Assembly (NCBI GenBank): GCA_023055505.1
Contig: JALIRH010000001.1
Location: 94,518,530 to 94,582,529 of the forward strand
From: Callipepla californica brunnescens
Taxonomy: Eukaryota; Chordata; Aves; Galliformes; Odontophoridae
Length of the DNA: 64,000 bases
Direction: 5' to 3'
The translations under genes were made by a program, and so were the position numbers. The notes under the pieces are model-generated. The model was not told where the DNA came from, ran no database searches, and saw only the letters and a program-made list of their open reading frames with translations. This document shows positions 1 to 11,115 of this stretch, piece after piece; position 1 is the first letter of the stretch, and every line of letters starts with the position of its first letter.

Positions 1-1
1 T

Positions 2-160
2 GGACGTCGTCACATCCCAACAGATGTGATTAACAAAATTATTGCTATGTCTCCACCCACTAGTAAGACAGAGACCCAAGCTTTTCTGGGTGTAGTGGGC
101 TTTTGGAGAATGCATGTTCCAAACTACAGTTTCATTGTGAGCCCTCTCTTTCGGATGACG
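2..160 (+). pseudogene. ERV-L pol fragment: end of reverse transcriptase
   Basis: The frame is open from base 2. It reads as the thumb/connection end of a retroviral reverse transcriptase, including a block of the type TQAFLGVVGFWR followed by a conserved PLF motif. The catalytic YxDD part would lie upstream, outside the window. Retroviral similarity in this frame stops at about 155-160 and resumes in the frame starting at 103, so a small frameshifting indel separates the two. The gene cannot give a full-length Pol product. Confidence 0.75.
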
Positions 161-1743
161 CGGATGTATGGGGCCCTGAGCAGCAGCAGGCTTTTGAGCA
201 AATTAAGCAGGAGATAGCCCGTGCCATGGCCCTGGGGCCAGTGCGGACGGGACAGGATGTAAAGAACATCCTCTACACTGCTGCTGGAAAGGAAGGTCCC
301 ACTTGGAGTTTGTGGCAAAGAGCTTCTGGAGAGACCCGAGGCCGACCCCTTGGTTTCTGGAGTCGAGCATACAGGGGGTCTGAGGAGCGCTACACTCCAA
401 CTGAGAAGGAGATCTTAGCCACGTACGAGGGGGTTCGAGCTGCTTCCGAAGTAATCGGTACTGAAGCGCAGCTCCTTCTGGCACCTCGACTGCCAGTGCT
501 GAATTGGATGTTCAAAGGAAAGGTTCCCTCAACCCATCATGCTACTGATGCCACTTGGAGTAAGTGGATTGCGCTGATTACACAGCGAGCTCGGATGGGG
601 AACCTCAGTCATCCGGGAATCTTAGAAGTGATCATGGACTGGCCTGAAGGTAAAAAGTTTGGAACAACACCAGCAGAGGAGGTATCACGTGCTAAAGAGG
701 CCCCACCATATAATGAACTATCAGACAATGAGAAGAGATATGCCCTGTTCACAGATGGATCGTGTCGGATTGTGGGTAAGCACCGCAGATGGAAATCTGC
801 TGTGTGGAGTCCCACACGACAAGTTGCAGAGGCCACTGAAGGAAAAGGAGAATCAAGCCAATTTGCAGAGGTAAAGGCTGTCCAGCTGGCCTTAGATGTT
901 GCTGAACGCGAGAGGTGGCCAGTGCTTTATCTTTACACTGACTCATGGATGGTGGCAAATGCCTTATGGGGGTGGTTACAGCAATGGGAACAAAATGGCT
1001 GGCAACGGAGGGGTAAACCTATTTGGGCTGCTGAACTGTGGAAAGATATTGCTGCCCGAGTAAAGAATATGGTTGTAAAGGTGCGCCATGTAGATGCTCA
1101 TGTTCCTAAAAGCCGAGCAACTGAAGAACAACAGAATAACCATCAGGTAGATCGAGCTGCCAAAGTTAAGATGGCTCAAGTAGACTTGGACTGGCAACAT
1201 AAAAGTGAATTATTTTTAGCTCGATGGGCCCATGAGACCTCAGGCCATCAAGGAAGAGATGCAACATATAAATGGGCTAGAGACCGAGGGGTGGACTTAA
1301 CTATGGACGCTATTGCACAGGTTATCCATGACTGTGATACATGCGCCACAATTAAACAAGCCAAGAGGATGAAACCTCTTTGGGGGGAAGGGCGATGGCA
1401 AAAGTATAAATATGGGGAGGCGTGGCAGGTTGATTATATCACCTTGCCACGATCTCGCAATGGTAAATGTTATGTGCTCACCATGGTGGAAGCAACCACC
1501 GGGTGGCTTGAAACATATGCAGTACCCCATGCTACCGCCCGAAACACCATTCTAGGTCTGGAGAAACAAGTCCTATGGCGACATGGCACTCCAGAAAGAA
1601 TTGAGTCAGATAATGGGACTCATTTCAAAAATTCTCTTGTAAGTAATTGGGCCAAAGATCATGGCATTGAATGGATTTATCATATCACGCACCAGCTTCT
1701 GGTAAGATTGAAAGATACAATGGGTTGCAAAAAACCATTTTGA
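157..1743 (+). pseudogene. ERV-L pol fragment: RNase H and integrase N-terminal/core
   Basis: A long frame, open from 103 to 1743 with no internal stop, carries the connection domain, RNase H and most of integrase. RNase H acidic residues are visible as the D codon at 754, the E at 868 (AEVKAV) and the D at 940 (YTDSW), followed by a late QVDRAA motif near 1145-1161. The integrase HHCC zinc site is seen as HETSGH near 1228-1250 and CDTC near 1333-1344. The first two residues of the DDE core are the D of QVDY at 1432 and the D of SDNG at 1609. The frame leaves the retroviral reading near 1683 and ends at an out-of-frame stop. The absence of stops over more than 500 codons suggests modest age or, less likely, retained selection. 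Confidence 0.85.
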
Positions 1744-2072
1744 AAGCAATGGGTGGCGGAACATTCAAGCATTGGGAGAAGCATTTGGCAGAAGCCACCT
1801 GGTTGGTCAACACTCGAGGATCCATCAATCGTGATGGTCCTGCCCAATCCAGCTCCCTACCTACAGTAGAGGGAGATAAGGTCCCTGTAGTACATGTAAA
1901 GAACATGTTGGGAAAAGCGGTATGGGTCCTTCCAGCTTCTGGAAAGGGCAAACCTCTCCGTGGAACTGTCTTTGCTCAGGGACCTGGGTCCACTTGGTGG
2001 GTGATGCAGAAGTATGGGGATGTTCAGTGTGTACCACAAGGGAATTTGATGCTGGGGGAGTGCAGTCAGTAA
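1671..2072 (+). pseudogene. ERV-L pol fragment: integrase C-terminal part
   Basis: The integrase continues in a different frame from about 1685. It includes the third catalytic residue, the E of KIERYNG at 1710, and a C-terminal domain rich in W, G and basic residues that ends at TAA 2070-2072. The distance from the second catalytic D codon (1609) to this E codon is 101 nt, where the DX35E spacing of retroviral integrases needs 108. That agrees with loss of about 7 nt at the frame break. The product is therefore broken exactly between the second D and the E. Confidence 0.82.
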
Positions 2073-2186
2073 TTCCATGTATATACTTGTATATATATGT
2101 TGTGTGTGTGTATATCTAATTCATGTTAATCATTGTTCTTTTGTATGTATCAAGCATGATGTAAAGATGTGGAATAAGGGGTGGAA
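2073..2186 (+). other. ERV-L non-coding 3' stretch with polypurine tract
   Basis: This short segment lies between the pol stop and the LTR. It contains a TG/TA-rich run (about 2085-2115) and ends in a purine-rich stretch at 2171-2186 (GGAATAAGGGGTGGAA), directly before the LTR, where a plus-strand primer tract is expected. No coding capacity is seen, so there is no room for an envelope gene. Confidence 0.65.
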
Positions 2187-2755
2187 TGTCATGGTTTTAT
2201 GATTTTTGGTACTGGTATTCCACATCATAACATCATGTATTGCATTAAGAGTTAAGGAGCTAATACTCCAGCTCCATAGATCATTGATAATTCCAGGTAT
2301 ACCTGCCTCAGAAGAGAAGAAGAACTACATTCCCCAGAGGACTTTGCTTTGTATTTTTACGTGTTTTCCGCTCAGAGGGAACAGATAAAAACCCTCAGCG
2401 GTCACGGGACACTCTCTTTCCTTCGGGATCGACTCAGCAGTGGGTGCTCGCTGCCGTATCGCCTTCAGCGTTAGCGTAAGGCCTTCGGTTTATCGGACAC
2501 TCTCTCTTGCTCATTTTATTTGATTCATTAGCCTCAATTCCAATTATATTGTATTATATTCTGTTATTTTACTTTCTGATATCTTATTTAGTAAATTAGC
2601 TTTCCTCCTCAGATCGTTGCCGCTGTTTTGTTTCTAGGCCCATCTCCCTTTTCCCTTTTCCCTTTTTCCTTGCCCTTTCCTGGGGCGTGGGTCCGTGGGT
2701 CCCCCGCACCAATCGTCACGGAACCGGGCCGATCCAGCCCGGTAAACCGTTGACA
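2187..2755 (+). repeat. 3' LTR of the ERV-L-like element (about 569 bp)
   Basis: The LTR starts TGTC at 2187, directly after the purine tract, and ends GACA at 2752-2755, giving a 4-bp inverted terminal repeat and the canonical TG...CA ends. A TATA-like GATAAAA at 2384-2390 lies at a plausible U3/R position and is followed by a more GC-rich R/U5-like section. No clear AATAAA was seen. The 5 bases after it (GTTGC) would be the right target duplication if the left copy, outside the window, matches. Confidence 0.75.
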
Positions 2756-2889
2756 GTTGCAAACAGCAGCTCTACTTGTCTTCATTTATCTTCAGTGGAC
2801 CACGCATTGCTATGGTCCCTATGTTCCTTCCTAAAGTTAAAGTTGCTCAAGCTAAGAGGTTTAGTTTTAACAAGTCTATGCAAGTCTCC

Positions 2890-3790
2890 TTCATTCAATA
2901 CCATTGGCCTTCCAGGCTGCAAGAGCACACTGCTGGCTCATGTTCAACTTTTTTTCCATCAGGACACACTTTGCAGGGCTGCTCTCAGCACCCTGAAAAA
3001 TCCTAGTCTGTATTCATATCTGCTTTGCCTCAACACAAATGTAATGCCTTGCACTTTACCAAATATGCTGGAGAGAATCTTGGCAACTATATCAGCCAGT
3101 TACTTCAGAACCCTGAGATGCAAGTCATCTGGCCCCATAGACTTGTACACATTCAGCCTCACGAGGTAGTATTGCACTTCTTCTGCTCTTACACAGGGAG
3201 CTATTTTGCTTTCCTGACCTCTTTCTGGAAGTGGAAGAACACGAGATCTGAGAAGCCTGACTGCCCTTGAAGACCAAGACAAAGAACTAGTTAAGTACCT
3301 CAGCCTTCTCCCTGTCTGAGGCCAGTTCATCCTTCTCTTTTTTTTTTTTTATTTTTTTATTTTTTATTTTTTATGGCAAGTGCACTCTCCTTTGCCTATT
3401 TCTTCTGCCCAATGTAGCTAAAGAATCTTTTGTTCTTTTTCACATTCCTTGCCAAATTCAGTTTCATCTGTGTCTTGTCTTCCCTGACTCCATCTTTTCA
3501 CATCTGGACAGCATCCCTATATTCTTCCCTAGCCACCCATCCCGACTTCTACTGCTTATACTTACCCTTATTTTTCCCTCAGTTTGATCAGCAGGTTCTT
3601 GCTTATCCATGCTGGTTTCCTGCCTCTTCTGCCAGATTTCTTATTCTGGGGGATGAAGAGCTCTTATGCTCTCAGAAAGGCATCCTTAAAGTGCTTTCAG
3701 CATGGCTTTGTTCCTTTCTCCTTAAGGACAATTTCCTAGGGTATCTCATCCAACAATTACTTGAAAGGTTTGAATTTTACTCTCATGAAG
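2890..3790 (-). mobile_element. CR1 LINE fragment, antisense, diverged
   Basis: On the minus strand this reads as a decayed CR1 non-LTR retrotransposon. Plus-strand 2905-3060 resembles the reverse complement of the 3' half of CR1 ORF2. The minus frame at 3100-3330 contains a KSMGPDDLHLRVLK block, typical of the start of the CR1 reverse transcriptase region. Plus-strand 3430-3790 resembles the reverse complement of sequence further upstream in ORF2. A T-rich tract (3331-3376) interrupts it. The order is consistent with one old insertion with internal losses. Boundaries are approximate. Confidence 0.7.
3331..3376. repeat. T-rich low-complexity tract
   Basis: T-runs interrupted by single A residues, (T4-11 A)n, lying inside the CR1 fragment. 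Confidence 0.85.
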
Positions 3791-6700
3791 TTCAGGATTC
3801 TCCCTCCCATCCTGCCTTCCTTTTTTTCCTTTTTCCTTTTTTCTTTTCCTTTCTTCTCCCTCTCTTCCTCCCTTTCCTCCTTCCCTTCTTCCTCTCTCTA
3901 TTTCTCCATCTTCTGCTTCTCATTTACTTGCTTTTACTCTTTAGTAGACAGCTACATCTACCCCCCACCAAATTCTTCACCCTGTGCTCTAATTTTATCT
4001 TTCATACAATTGATATTAAGAATTCATTTATGCTAAATACATAAGAAGAAAGTGAAGAAAGAGTTATTTTGGAGTATTTTACATCTTTGATTCAAAGATT
4101 GTTTATCTTTGGATTATAGGAGCAGGCACATGTCTGAACAATATTAGAATGCATTATCTTTACAAACAGAATGTATTTTGTAGACAAAGATCTAAGTGTA
4201 CAGATCAACAGCAGGTTCTTAAATACAGTACCAGATGTTCAGAAAACAAATATCAAATTAACAATTTATGAAACAAACTCATAGAGGTCAAAACATATTC
4301 TGTATTTCTGTCAGAAATGTGCTGTTTTAGTAATTGCTCTGACTTTAATTTTCAAACCCTATCTGAACTGGAGACAATATTACCAACTCAAACAAATTCT
4401 TATAGTTGCACATTGTGCAAAAATTCTAGAAAAAAATGCCAACGCATGGATGGTTCTGCATTGGTTTTATCCCGCAAAATACCATGTGTGTGCATTTTAT
4501 CAAGAATTCACTAGGAGCTGTGAATATCTTTTGTGATCACTATATCGCTAATGCTGCACTATGAGGGAAAAAGGAAGTAAAGAACAAGCAAACAAACAGA
4601 AAACATAAAATTGTTAAACAGTTATGAGAAACACCATTTTTGTTGTTGTTGTTTGGATTTTACTATCCCTTACAGAGTCTGCATCTGTAAGAACATGAAT
4701 GGCATATAGATAGTGTTTTTAGGAGCACAAAGGATAGATAATATTACCAGGTTTAAACTTTCAGCAGCAATGTTGCTATATTATTGGTGTTATCAAAACA
4801 ACTTGTTCAGATTATCTGAAGGCTAATGAAGTGCTTTAGAAATAAAATATGATGATATTGCCTTAAACTAAATGCTATAATCTTCATCTAAAGATTATAA
4901 AACAATTAAAAATGTCAGTAAAATAAAGATCACATAGTTTCTCCTAATTTACTATGTGGGGCTATGAACATGTGTGCGCAAATGGTACAAATTCACACGT
5001 CTTTCTCTGGTGAGCTGTAATTTGCAGGAATAGTTAAACCTCTTTGTTCTTCAATTTTCTGCTTAGTGACTGCCCAGAGAGTAGGTAGTGAAGCTTGGAG
5101 CAAGTGCACATATTAACAATTTTTGTATTTTGTAAGAATTATTGATTTTCTTGGTTATTTTTAAGATACACATTAGAGATAGAGGTGATAGAGCTCTAGC
5201 AATCTAACACAGTTTTGTTACTTGTTTACATATTTACCAGACTGAACATATGAAGCTTACATTTCACTATTATTATTTTTTTTAATCACTGAATCTTTAC
5301 TTATCATTTTGAATTACACACAGGCTGAAAAAAAGAAAGACCATAATGGTATTTGTACCATATTGGGCGAATTATCCACTTAATGATATCTCATTTCTCT
5401 TGGTGTCCAGTATTATGTAAGCTGGCTGTTTGTTGCACCAGGAAAGTGTATCTTGGCAGGTTAAAAAAACTTAATGTGTGCTCTGTTTTGTTTTTTTTTT
5501 TGTTTGTTTTTTGCGAACAATTAACTTTTAATATTTTTATTTTTAAATCAGATTATTCACTGGAATCTTCTACACAATTTAGTTACAATAATGACATTTT
5601 CTTTTGTTTATATGTTTATTTATCCATCAATCATTAAAAAGTAAATTAAATAAAAACAGAGAAAAAAAATACATTCATCTCATAAACAATATCTAGAATC
5701 TCCTACCAACTAAAATGCCATTAAGATGTAACTTTTTAAAAACATATTCTTATTATTTCTATTTCAAATATCCTTGACTCTTTAAAGTGTTTGTGAACTT
5801 AAATGCTACTGTTATGTAAGGTTGAGATCCTTGATTTTAGAAGAGGTTGATTACCCCTGAAATTTCATTTGAACAATGCAACACTAAACTAATTACTGAT
5901 AGTAAATCAAAATGTTAGTGATAAATAGTTCACAGAAGAAAATATTCACAAGCACTAACAGTATTTCCAAGTATCTTTTATGAGACAAAATTCAAAACTA
6001 AAAGCTATTGATACATGTAATATAAAATCTAGTTTTTATGACACTCATCACCATAGCACACTTTATTTTCACCCCTCATTTCTCCCAGATTTTTTAGTAG
6101 AGATGTAAAAGACAAAATAAAAATAAAGGTACAGTTCTCTGTAGAAGCTAAGGGTAACAAATAACACCGTAGCATGCACCTTCTATATTTATTCAATTAA
6201 AAAGAAATTCTGAAGACATAATTTGATGCTTTCTTTTCAGCTCATTCTGTTTTGAAAAAATAATGTCCTATTTTATCTTGAATGTCTGAATATATCTAGA
6301 TGACAACCTTGTGTTTAGATAGTCTTGAAATATACGAATATATTAAACTATTTATTTCACATTTAATTCCATTCAAAACTGAGTGAAAAGACAGATTTCT
6401 AAAAAATAGTGATAAAAAAAGACGTTTATATTTTTTCAATAAAGTATTAATCCATAAGGACACTTATTGTTTTGGATGGGATTAATCATGTTTTAGGTTA
6501 GCCACATTTAGTAATCTAAAAGTCAATTAACTTTAGTGTAAGATAATGTAAACTCAAAGGCCTTTATAACAAAACATAGCAAATAATGCTTTAACATCAG
6601 TTCATTCTGCTTAATTTGTACATATTCTCATACTTATTGAGTGGCTAATTTCTGTCCAGTGACTGTAAGGATGGCTGGATAAGTACCTAAAACTAGATGC

Positions 6701-8145
6701 TAAATGCTAAAGATATCATCACACTACCGAAGTGGTCCATCATAGACGTACTTCAGTTTCCCCTTTAAAAGCTAAGTTTAAAAGCAGTAAAATATTTTAT
6801 TTAAATGATGTAAATATTTAATTAAAGTCAAATCATTTTGAAATCCCACATCCCTTTCTTAAAAAAATAAAAGTATTTAAAAAGAATCAAAAGACATTCA
6901 TTAATTAAGTAAAAGGAAAAAATGCTCTAAACTCTAAAATGCTCTAACTCTAAAGTTACTGTTTTTTTTTTTAATTATTTCTTCAATGATCTAAAACAAA
7001 CAAAACAAAAACAGCAACAGCAGCAAAACTGTTCTGAGAAATGCAGTACTGTCCCTTTAGATTTTGAGAAGTCCACAAAAAAGGGAGCTGCTGCTCTGAG
7101 TCCTCAGACAAAACGCCCTATATTTCCAGCTAATCACTTTTTTATGGTTGGTTTTCCTTTTTGCTTTAACTTTGACCTCAGCTTTTAGGTGAAAGTATAC
7201 AAATTATCAAGTCACTCCTCAATATCTTGAACTTTCATGATGAGTGTAATAGAAAAGGCAAATGCTGAAGAGCATCAGTGAGAAGTGGATTATTCTGTGT
7301 TAAACTTGTCTAGATATATCCCCCTATAGGTATTGTCCACCTGTGGCCCTGTTGTCCTTTAATGAACTAGTATGCACGCAAAGAGATGGCAAAGCTACCA
7401 CATTTCAGGGCTTCTACTCAACCACACGGAAAAGAAGTGTAGCATTTCTACTAACAAAAGGATACATTTGGGTTATGGTAGGTCTGTCCTGCCATTACAG
7501 AAGAGTTAGGCTGGTTAAATTCACTTGCTGGAAGAAGGGGAAGGAATATATCCTGTTGTATAGATTCAATAGAACTCTGGTAGTATGGGCTGCCTTGCAC
7601 ATGTGTAGTATAGCATGTTTATGATATTTGTCAATTCATCTAAGGCTAACTTGTGTGGTTCATCAGTGTAAATGCTGTGCCCTGTACAGCAAACAAGAAA
7701 CACTAACATTCACTTCAGATCACATGCATCCTACAGAACCATATAATGAAGATCTGGTTTATGGTTTCATAGAAGTTTTCATTTTTTGGGTTTTTTTTTA
7801 TCATTTTTTTAAAAATTATTTAAGTCACATGATAAACTCAGACAATTGCGGTCCTAATTCTCCTGAATTACTCCAGCTGAGAACCTGGAATAGAAGTCTT
7901 TTATGTGCAAGTAAGCAGGATGCTTGCCTGGAGCCTAGGCATAACAGCATTGAAATGCCTAAATAGCTACACTGTATAATTATTTGTGAGAGTGCACATT
8001 TTATAATGCTACTAATGGCATAACCAGCATGAATGCTTGAGCACTTTGTCAAAGATACATGTAAATATAAAAGCAGTGTATAACAGCAAGAGACAAGAAA
8101 GTACTTGTGATGCAGTTGTTCAAATAGAGTACAGTAAAAATCATG
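3790..8145. other. AT-rich intergenic DNA, no gene seen
   Basis: No reading frame here has domain-like content; the longest frames are short and compositionally biased. A pyrimidine-rich run of C and T occupies about 3800-3915, and short T-runs occur near 5275 and 5490. I recognise no mobile element in the remainder. Confidence 0.6.
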
Positions 8146-8147
8146 TA

Positions 8148-8598
8148 TGATTGCTGCTCTGAAAGTAACGTCTCCTGTTTGCCAGTGACATCAGAAATGG
8201 ATGTTGGTGGAATGGCAGTAGAGATTGAAACTTCCTACAAATATTCCATTACATTTTGTTGCCATGCAACAGATGACAGCAGAAGGGAAATCTGACAAAA
8301 TGGTTTGTGACATGGAAGTGTGTATCAAACAAAGGTGTGTCACTGAATTTCTTCATGTGGAAAAAAACTGCTCCGGCTGACATTCATTTCCAATTTTTCC
8401 AAGTGCATGAAGACTTTTGTTCATCTCTGGCAAAAATGTAAAGCTAATTGTGACTATATTGAAAAAATACTGTTTTGTAGCTGAGAATTTGCTCTCTATC
8501 AAATAGTGCTATTGTGTTCTTTGTATCCACTGTAGTTTCCATGGAAATTATTCTATTATTCTATAAAAAAGGAGACATTACTTTCAGAACAACCTACA
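8148..8598 (+). mobile_element. Internally deleted mariner element (copy 1, Galluhop-like)
   Basis: The ends form imperfect inverted repeats. The left end from 8148 and the reverse complement of the right end to 8598 share the core TTCTGAAAGTAA-type block followed by a GTCTCC-type block. TA dinucleotides flank both ends (8146-8147 and 8599-8600), as expected for Tc1/mariner insertion. At about 8311-8420 the plus strand reads as the N-terminal start of a mariner transposase (pattern KQR..TEFLHVEKTAP.DIH). The remainder of the transposase, with its DDD catalytic residues, is missing, so the element is 451 bp and non-autonomous. The assignment to the chicken Galluhop family is from memory of its ends and would need alignment. 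Confidence 0.75.
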
Positions 8599-8599
8599 T

Positions 8600-9247
8600 A
8601 CAAGACAAACTGCAAGATAAGAAAGGTGGATGTGGAACAGACAAAAACCTTGCTATGTAAAACAAACAAGCTGTGCTCCTGAGATACTCTATGCTGGAAA
8701 CAGATGAGATCCACCCCTCCTCTTGGGTAGGTTGCAAGGAAAGTAGAAATACCAGAGAAACATGAGGTAGGTAGGTAAATAAATAAATAAATAAAGGAGA
8801 AAAGATGACTTCTGCCTTTGGCTTTAGCTTTACTCATCAAAGTGAGCCAAACCTGAACCTCAAACCTGACCACACTCATTACAGCTAACTGCAGTGGTGT
8901 CAGCTATGTGGTATAGAATACACCTCACCTAGATAAGGTAGGCAATGATTATTAAGGACAATGTGAAAATGCAACAATAATAATAATTGTGTAAAAATTT
9001 ACCATTGGAAATGCGTGCTGTTACTGAGTAGCAGTGTAGTAAAACACTGTTTAAGCACAGTCTTAGTGACATCAAAATCCCTCACATATATCCACAAATT
9101 CTGGATGTTTACACATATCTGCATACATACACACATTCTCAGGTGTAAGAGTTTTATGTGAGGTTGTGTTTTGTACTCTGTATAATAATTTAAAGGTAAT
9201 TAGGCCCAGATTCACTCCATCAAAGATTCTGTGGGCTTTGAATGCAG
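8600..9247. other. Intergenic DNA, no gene seen
   Basis: AT-rich sequence with a short (AAAT)n run at about 8774-8795. Nothing else is supported. Confidence 0.6.
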
Positions 9248-9249
9248 GA

Positions 9250-9443
9250 CTTCACAGATTCACAGGATTGTAGGGGTTGGAAGGGACCTCTAGAGATCAC
9301 TGAGTCCAACCTCCCTGCCAAAGCTGGCTCCCTAGTCAGGTTGCACAAGTAGGTGTCCAGGTGGGTCTTGAATATCTCCAGAGAATGAGATTCCACAACC
9401 TCTCTGGCCAGCCTGTTCCAGTGCTCCCATCACTCTTACTGCG
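9250..9443 (-). mobile_element. CR1 LINE 3' end, antisense
   Basis: The plus strand starts with the reverse complement of the CR1 tail (CACAGATTCACAGGATTG) and continues with GGGGTTGGAAGGGACCTC, the hallmark of the chicken CR1 3' UTR. It then runs through the reverse complement of the CR1 3' segment to about 9443. It is a typical 5'-truncated copy of roughly 190 bp. Confidence 0.88.
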
Positions 9444-10092
9444 TGTGTCCTATGCACATTGCATCCATTATAACAAGTATAGGAATGCTGCCTTAGGTAC
9501 TGCAGCAATAAAACTGATTTCATCTTGTCATCAGCCCAGGAAGGACACAATTGTTTGTGGACTGTAATATGAACTGGATCAATAAAATAATCTTGATTAA
9601 ATAAAAAGCCTCAAAAAGTAGTTACTGATTGGAGACAGGTAGGAGATGTAGGGGGTTTCTAAGCTCTTCGTTGCCAATGAAGAAAATAAAAAGCTGCATC
9701 CTGAGTGACCACTGCAGTGCCCTAGCTTTACATCAGAATAATACATTTGAAATCATCTGGGATGCTGTGGCATAAACTCAAGTACTACAGAGATTAATCA
9801 GGTCACCAACCTCTTTTCCCTGATGTCTACGAAATGTTATTTAATTAAAACTAAAATGCCATGTGGGATTGGTCCCAGAATATGGTTTCTAGGCACTGCA
9901 CAAATAGGCTAAAGATACTATTTTATTATTAATAATGTTTAATCTATTCAGCATTGTCACAGTTTGCTGATCTCGTAGTTTCAGAAAGCTGTTTAGAAAT
10001 TTTCTATCAGATAATTACAATTGCAACTGCCATTAATCAAGGCAAAGTATTTTGGACTAAATGAGTTTTTAGGAAAACAAAACAAAAGAAAG
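9444..10092. other. Intergenic DNA, no gene seen
   Basis: No credible coding region or repeat recognised. Confidence 0.55.
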
Positions 10093-11115
10093 ACCACAGA
10101 ATTGTAGGATTATAGGATCAAAGAATCATAGAAATGCTTGAGTCAGACAAGGCCTTAAAGATCATCTGGCAGTGTTGCCAGTCACTAGATCAAAGCTGCC
10201 CAGGGACCCATCCAACCTGGCCTTGGAGGTCTCCAAGGATGAGGCATGTATAGCTTCTCTGGGTAGTGTGTTTTGTTGCCTACCACTCTGTGTAAATAAT
10301 TTCTTTTTAATATCTGATCTAAATCTTCCCTCTATTAGTTTTGAGCCATCCACCTTTATCACTATCAGACCATGTAAAAAGTCAGCATCCCTATTAAGTA
10401 GCTCCCTTTAAATACTAGAAAGACGCAATTAGGTCTCCCTGGAGCTTTCTTTTCTCCAGGCTACACAAGCCCAGCTTCCTCAGTCTCCCATCATGATAGA
10501 GGTTCTTCAGCACCTTGATCATCTTCAAGACCCTCCTCTGCACCCACTCCAAGAGCTCTGAATCTCTTCTTGTACTGGGGGACCCAGGGCTGCATGCAGT
10601 ACTCCAGATGGGGCCTCACAAGGGCAGAGTAGAAGGGGGCAATAATCTCCCTCACTCTGCTAGTCTTCTTTTGATGCAGCCCAGGTTACCATTGGCCTTC
10701 TGTGCTGCAAGGGCACTGTTAGCTCATGTCCAGATTTTTTGTCCATCGGAACCCCAAAGTTCTTCTCTGCAGGACTGCTCTCAGTGAGTTCTTCTCCCAA
10801 TTTGTACTCGTATCTACTAATGCCTCAACCCAAGTGTAACACCTTGCCCTTAGCCTTGTTAAGCCTCATTTGATTCTCATGTGTCTACTTTCTGAGCCTC
10901 TTCAGATCCTTCTCTTCTGGTGTCTCTCTCTTCTATTGTGTCAGCTGCATCACTCAGCTTGGAATCATCAGCAAACTTGCTGAGGGTACAATGAATCCCG
11001 CTGTCTATGTCGTTAATAAAGATGTTGAGCACCAGTCCCAAAATGGACTCCTGCAGTACACCACTCATTGCTGGCCTCCACCTGGACATACAATTATTGA
11101 CCATAACTCTTCGGG
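10093..11115 (-). mobile_element. CR1 LINE fragment, antisense, about 1 kb
   Basis: The left end carries degenerate 8-mer tail repeats in reverse complement (10095-10135), then the 3' UTR and the 3' portion of ORF2. On the minus strand, 10877-11104 encodes a recognisable reverse transcriptase segment with an LQESILG-type block (family: PQGS.LG), IFINDID, and the catalytic FADD motif. It is a 5'-truncated CR1 of a subfamily different in sequence from the copy at 30436-31975. It is frameshifted and not functional. Confidence 0.88.

Larger units (their letters stand above)
1..2755 (+). mobile_element. ERV-L-like endogenous retrovirus, 3' part (pol plus 3' LTR)
   Basis: This is the 3' portion of an endogenous retrovirus in plus orientation, running off the left edge of the window. 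In order it holds the end of reverse transcriptase, RNase H, the integrase zinc-binding, catalytic and C-terminal parts, a short non-coding stretch, a purine-rich tract and a 3' LTR. Only 114 bases separate the pol stop from the LTR, so there is no env; this fits the env-less ERV-L (class III) group, to which the pol residues also look closest. The reading frame is broken twice, near 155-165 and near 1683, but I see no in-frame stop within the three segments. The 5' LTR, gag and the target duplication cannot be examined here. Confidence 0.88.

Noticed and set aside
3430..4044. 204-codon plus-strand open frame
   Set aside because: It is the antisense of a CR1 fragment followed by a pyrimidine tract, giving leucine, serine and phenylalanine runs.
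7343..7966. Two adjacent frames of 93 and 112 codons
   Set aside because: No recognisable domain, no splice or promoter context, and composition typical of the AT-rich background.
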